From CAVZLD01 sp964522605 (GTDB lineage: Bacteria > Planctomycetota > Planctomycetia > Pirellulales > Pirellulaceae), in assembly GCA_964522605.1 (NCBI GenBank), contig CAZFWV010000334.1, forward strand, positions 1-7,493: a DNA stretch of 7,493 bases. The letters are read 5' to 3'. The notes beneath the pieces were generated by a model. That model was not told where the DNA came from. It searched no databases and saw nothing but the letters and a program-made list of their open reading frames with translations. Positions within the stretch are counted from its first letter, which is position 1; each line of letters opens with the position of its first letter. Shown one piece after another: positions 6,267 through 7,493 of the stretch. Made by a program: the position numbers and the translations under genes.

Positions 6267-7284
6267 TTCTCATCTCCCCCTTCCGTGAACGTCGAATCAC
6301 CGCAACGATCGCCAGGACCAGCGTCAAGAACCCCATCGGACCGGTCAGGCCGTAATAGACGATCGTGGTCACCGGGAATCGTTCGAAACGACAGGCCACT
6401 GCAATCCAATAGACTCCGGTCGCGACCAGCGGAATCAGCCCGATCAGCAGCAACGCGCGAGACCGTCGGTCGCTGGCCAAGAGCATGTTCGTCGGCGCCG
6501 AGCGTCGGCATCGCCGATGAATCTCGAGCGGGATTAGCGCAAGGCACAGGACCGAGGGGAATAGGACCAGCGGCAAGACTCCCAACCGCATCACATGTTG
6601 GGAGAAAAACAAACCAACAATCGCGACGCAAGACAGAATTCCGATTCTTCCTGGCCGGAATCTCGAAAGACCCGCGCGAAAGCTCACCCACCAGCTGACC
6701 ATCAGGCCGAGCGAAAGCAATGCGGCGTTCAGAAAAAACGCGGGCAGCGGCGTCACGATGGGGGGCGTCTCGCGCCGCGGGAACATCGCCCAGACGCCCC
6801 AGAAAATGCCGATCATCACGCAAATCGCGATCAACGAACGCGGACGGTTCGCCGTCAGCGCCCGACCGGTCGCCCACCAGCCCAGCATGACAGAAATCAG
6901 CGCATGCCAGGAGAGGCCCGTGATGGATATGCTGATCGGAAACGGCGCCGATGGTTCTGTGCCGTACAGCGTATGGATCAAGCCTCCTTCTACAATCCAT
7001 CCGTACAAGGCGCCCGCCAAGAACACCGACCAGAAGTCGTTCGCTCGAAACCACGACGCGGCCGCAAGAAAGAGATACGCAGCAACGCAGTACGCCAGCC
7101 ACGTGATGACCAGTTCCGCCAGTCGGTCGCCCGGCCGCCAAACGGTCCAGAACATGCGTTCGGAGAAAACGAACAGGATGTAGCCGGTCGCAAGCGTGCA
7201 GACCAGGTTGGCGGCGAAACGACGCAACAGGCTTGGTTGCCTCTCGGGAGCAGTCGTCGCACTGGTTTGTGTGATTTCCGTCAT
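6205..7284 (-). CDS. Polytopic membrane protein of unknown function, about ten helices
   Basis: I do not recognise this family. The 359-residue protein begins with a polar stretch (1-22) and then has roughly ten hydrophobic segments, near 24-40, 58-78, 84-106, 121-139, 150-168, 181-202, 213-229, 233-253, 277-298 and 305-330. No catalytic motif stands out; possibly notable are WIVEGGLIH (96-104), SWHALISVMLGWW (125-137) and SQH (228-230), which put Glu and His in or near membrane segments. The C-terminus from about 334 is highly charged and made of seven-residue units (WESGEGR, VESGKKR, VESRK) because the gene runs into the 7-bp repeat. The start at 7284 is favoured because the first helix would be lost from the next ATG (residue 44). 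There is no Shine-Dalgarno sequence, but a TATAAT box lies 9-14 nt upstream. It is convergent with the PEP-CTERM gene and shows no functional link to it. Confidence 0.75.
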   Translation of the reverse strand: MTEITQTSATTAPERQPSLLRRFAANLVCTLATGYILFVFSERMFWTVWRPGDRLAELVITWLAYCVAAYLFLAAASWFRANDFWSVFLAGALYGWIVEGGLIHTLYGTEPSAPFPISISITGLSWHALISVMLGWWATGRALTANRPRSLIAICVMIGIFWGVWAMFPRRETPPIVTPLPAFFLNAALLSLGLMVSWWVSFRAGLSRFRPGRIGILSCVAIVGLFFSQHVMRLGVLPLVLFPSVLCLALIPLEIHRRCRRSAPTNMLLASDRRSRALLLIGLIPLVATGVYWIAVACRFERFPVTTIVYYGLTGPMGFLTLVLAIVAVIRRSRKGEMRKWESGEGRVESGKKRVESRK

Positions 7285-7292
7285 GGGGATCG

Positions 7293-7298
7293 ATTATA
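7293..7298 (-). promoter_or_regulatory. Consensus -10 box (TATAAT) just upstream of the membrane protein gene
   Basis: The minus strand reads TATAAT here, with 8 nt between it and the ATG. Initiation 6-8 nt downstream would place the transcript start at or next to the start codon, giving a leaderless mRNA, which agrees with the absence of a Shine-Dalgarno sequence. The best -35 candidate is TTCAGT (7315-7320, 16-nt spacer), matching 3 of 6 consensus bases. Confidence 0.4.
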
Positions 7299-7422
7299 TG
7301 TGGGATGGAGCAAGACTGAACCTGGGGCGTCGTTTGATGGGGCTGGAAGCTGTTTCGCGCGGAAGAGGTTGACCGATCACGACGACGGCCGAGGTGGCAG
7401 GTCGACAGGCAGCGGCGAAGAA

Positions 7423-7443
7423 GCCGACTTGAGACAAGTCGGC
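7423..7443. repeat. Perfect 8-bp hairpin, possible terminator or dispersed repeat
   Basis: GCCGACTT (7423-7430) and AAGTCGGC (7436-7443) form a perfect stem with a 5-nt loop, GAGAC. On the minus strand the hairpin is followed by CTTCTTCGCC, a weak pyrimidine run. It could therefore end a minus-strand transcript entering from beyond the window. The remaining sequence from 7285 to 7493 shows no gene. Confidence 0.45.
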
Positions 7444-7493
7444 CTACGGGGGCTCGCTGCACAGCGGAGACTGCAGCATCTCTCGCCCTTCTC

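Noticed and set aside
6202..6283. CRISPR-like short repeats
   Set aside because: The units are 7 bp, contiguous and pyrimidine-only, with no spacers and no cas genes; this is a simple-sequence array.
6251..7462. 403-codon open frame on the minus strand
   Set aside because: It overlaps the membrane protein gene in another frame and is rich in Arg, Asp and Ser without hydrophobic segments; the 6205-7284 frame has a clear helix pattern.

Overview
The window looks like a piece of a Planctomycetota chromosome, perhaps a Pirellula/Planctomyces-type lineage. Four things point there: an ECF-type sigma factor gene overlapping a Ser/Thr kinase gene whose N-terminal region is of planctomycete type, a secreted protein combining dockerin-like EF-hand repeats with a PEP-CTERM anchor, a GH20 glycosidase, and long intergenic spaces holding degenerate palindromic repeats. 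The assignment is inferred from protein architecture and repeats; no marker gene is present.

Layout, left to right. (1) 2-1573, plus strand: a glycoside hydrolase family 20 (beta-N-acetylhexosaminidase-like) gene whose 5' end lies outside the window. (2) 1574-2139: a gene-free space between convergent genes, with a 20-bp-period direct repeat and a long imperfect hairpin rich in ATCCGCGG. (3) 4513 down to 2140, minus strand: a two-gene operon. An ECF sigma factor overlaps by 8 nt a membrane Ser/Thr protein kinase that has four C-terminal transmembrane helices and no obvious extracellular sensor. (4) 4514-5140: a divergent intergenic region with a 32-bp-stem imperfect palindrome. (5) 5141-6166, plus strand: a secreted protein with a signal peptide, a DUF6174-like domain, four EF-hand/dockerin-type calcium loops and a PEP-CTERM motif followed by an unusual 35-residue tail. 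(6) 6205-7284, minus strand and convergent with the previous gene: a membrane protein of about ten helices that I do not recognise. (7) 7285-7493: the upstream region of that gene, with a consensus TATAAT very close to the start codon and a perfect 8-bp-stem hairpin.

The sigma factor and kinase plausibly form one signalling module; its target genes cannot be read from the window. The other genes have no visible functional link to it. The oddest structure is the junction between the two convergent genes at about 6130-6283. A purine/pyrimidine-asymmetric heptanucleotide repeat supplies the C-terminal codons of the membrane protein, and a smaller related purine-rich tract on the facing side supplies those of the PEP-CTERM protein. 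No tRNA, rRNA, CRISPR array, transposase or phage gene was seen.
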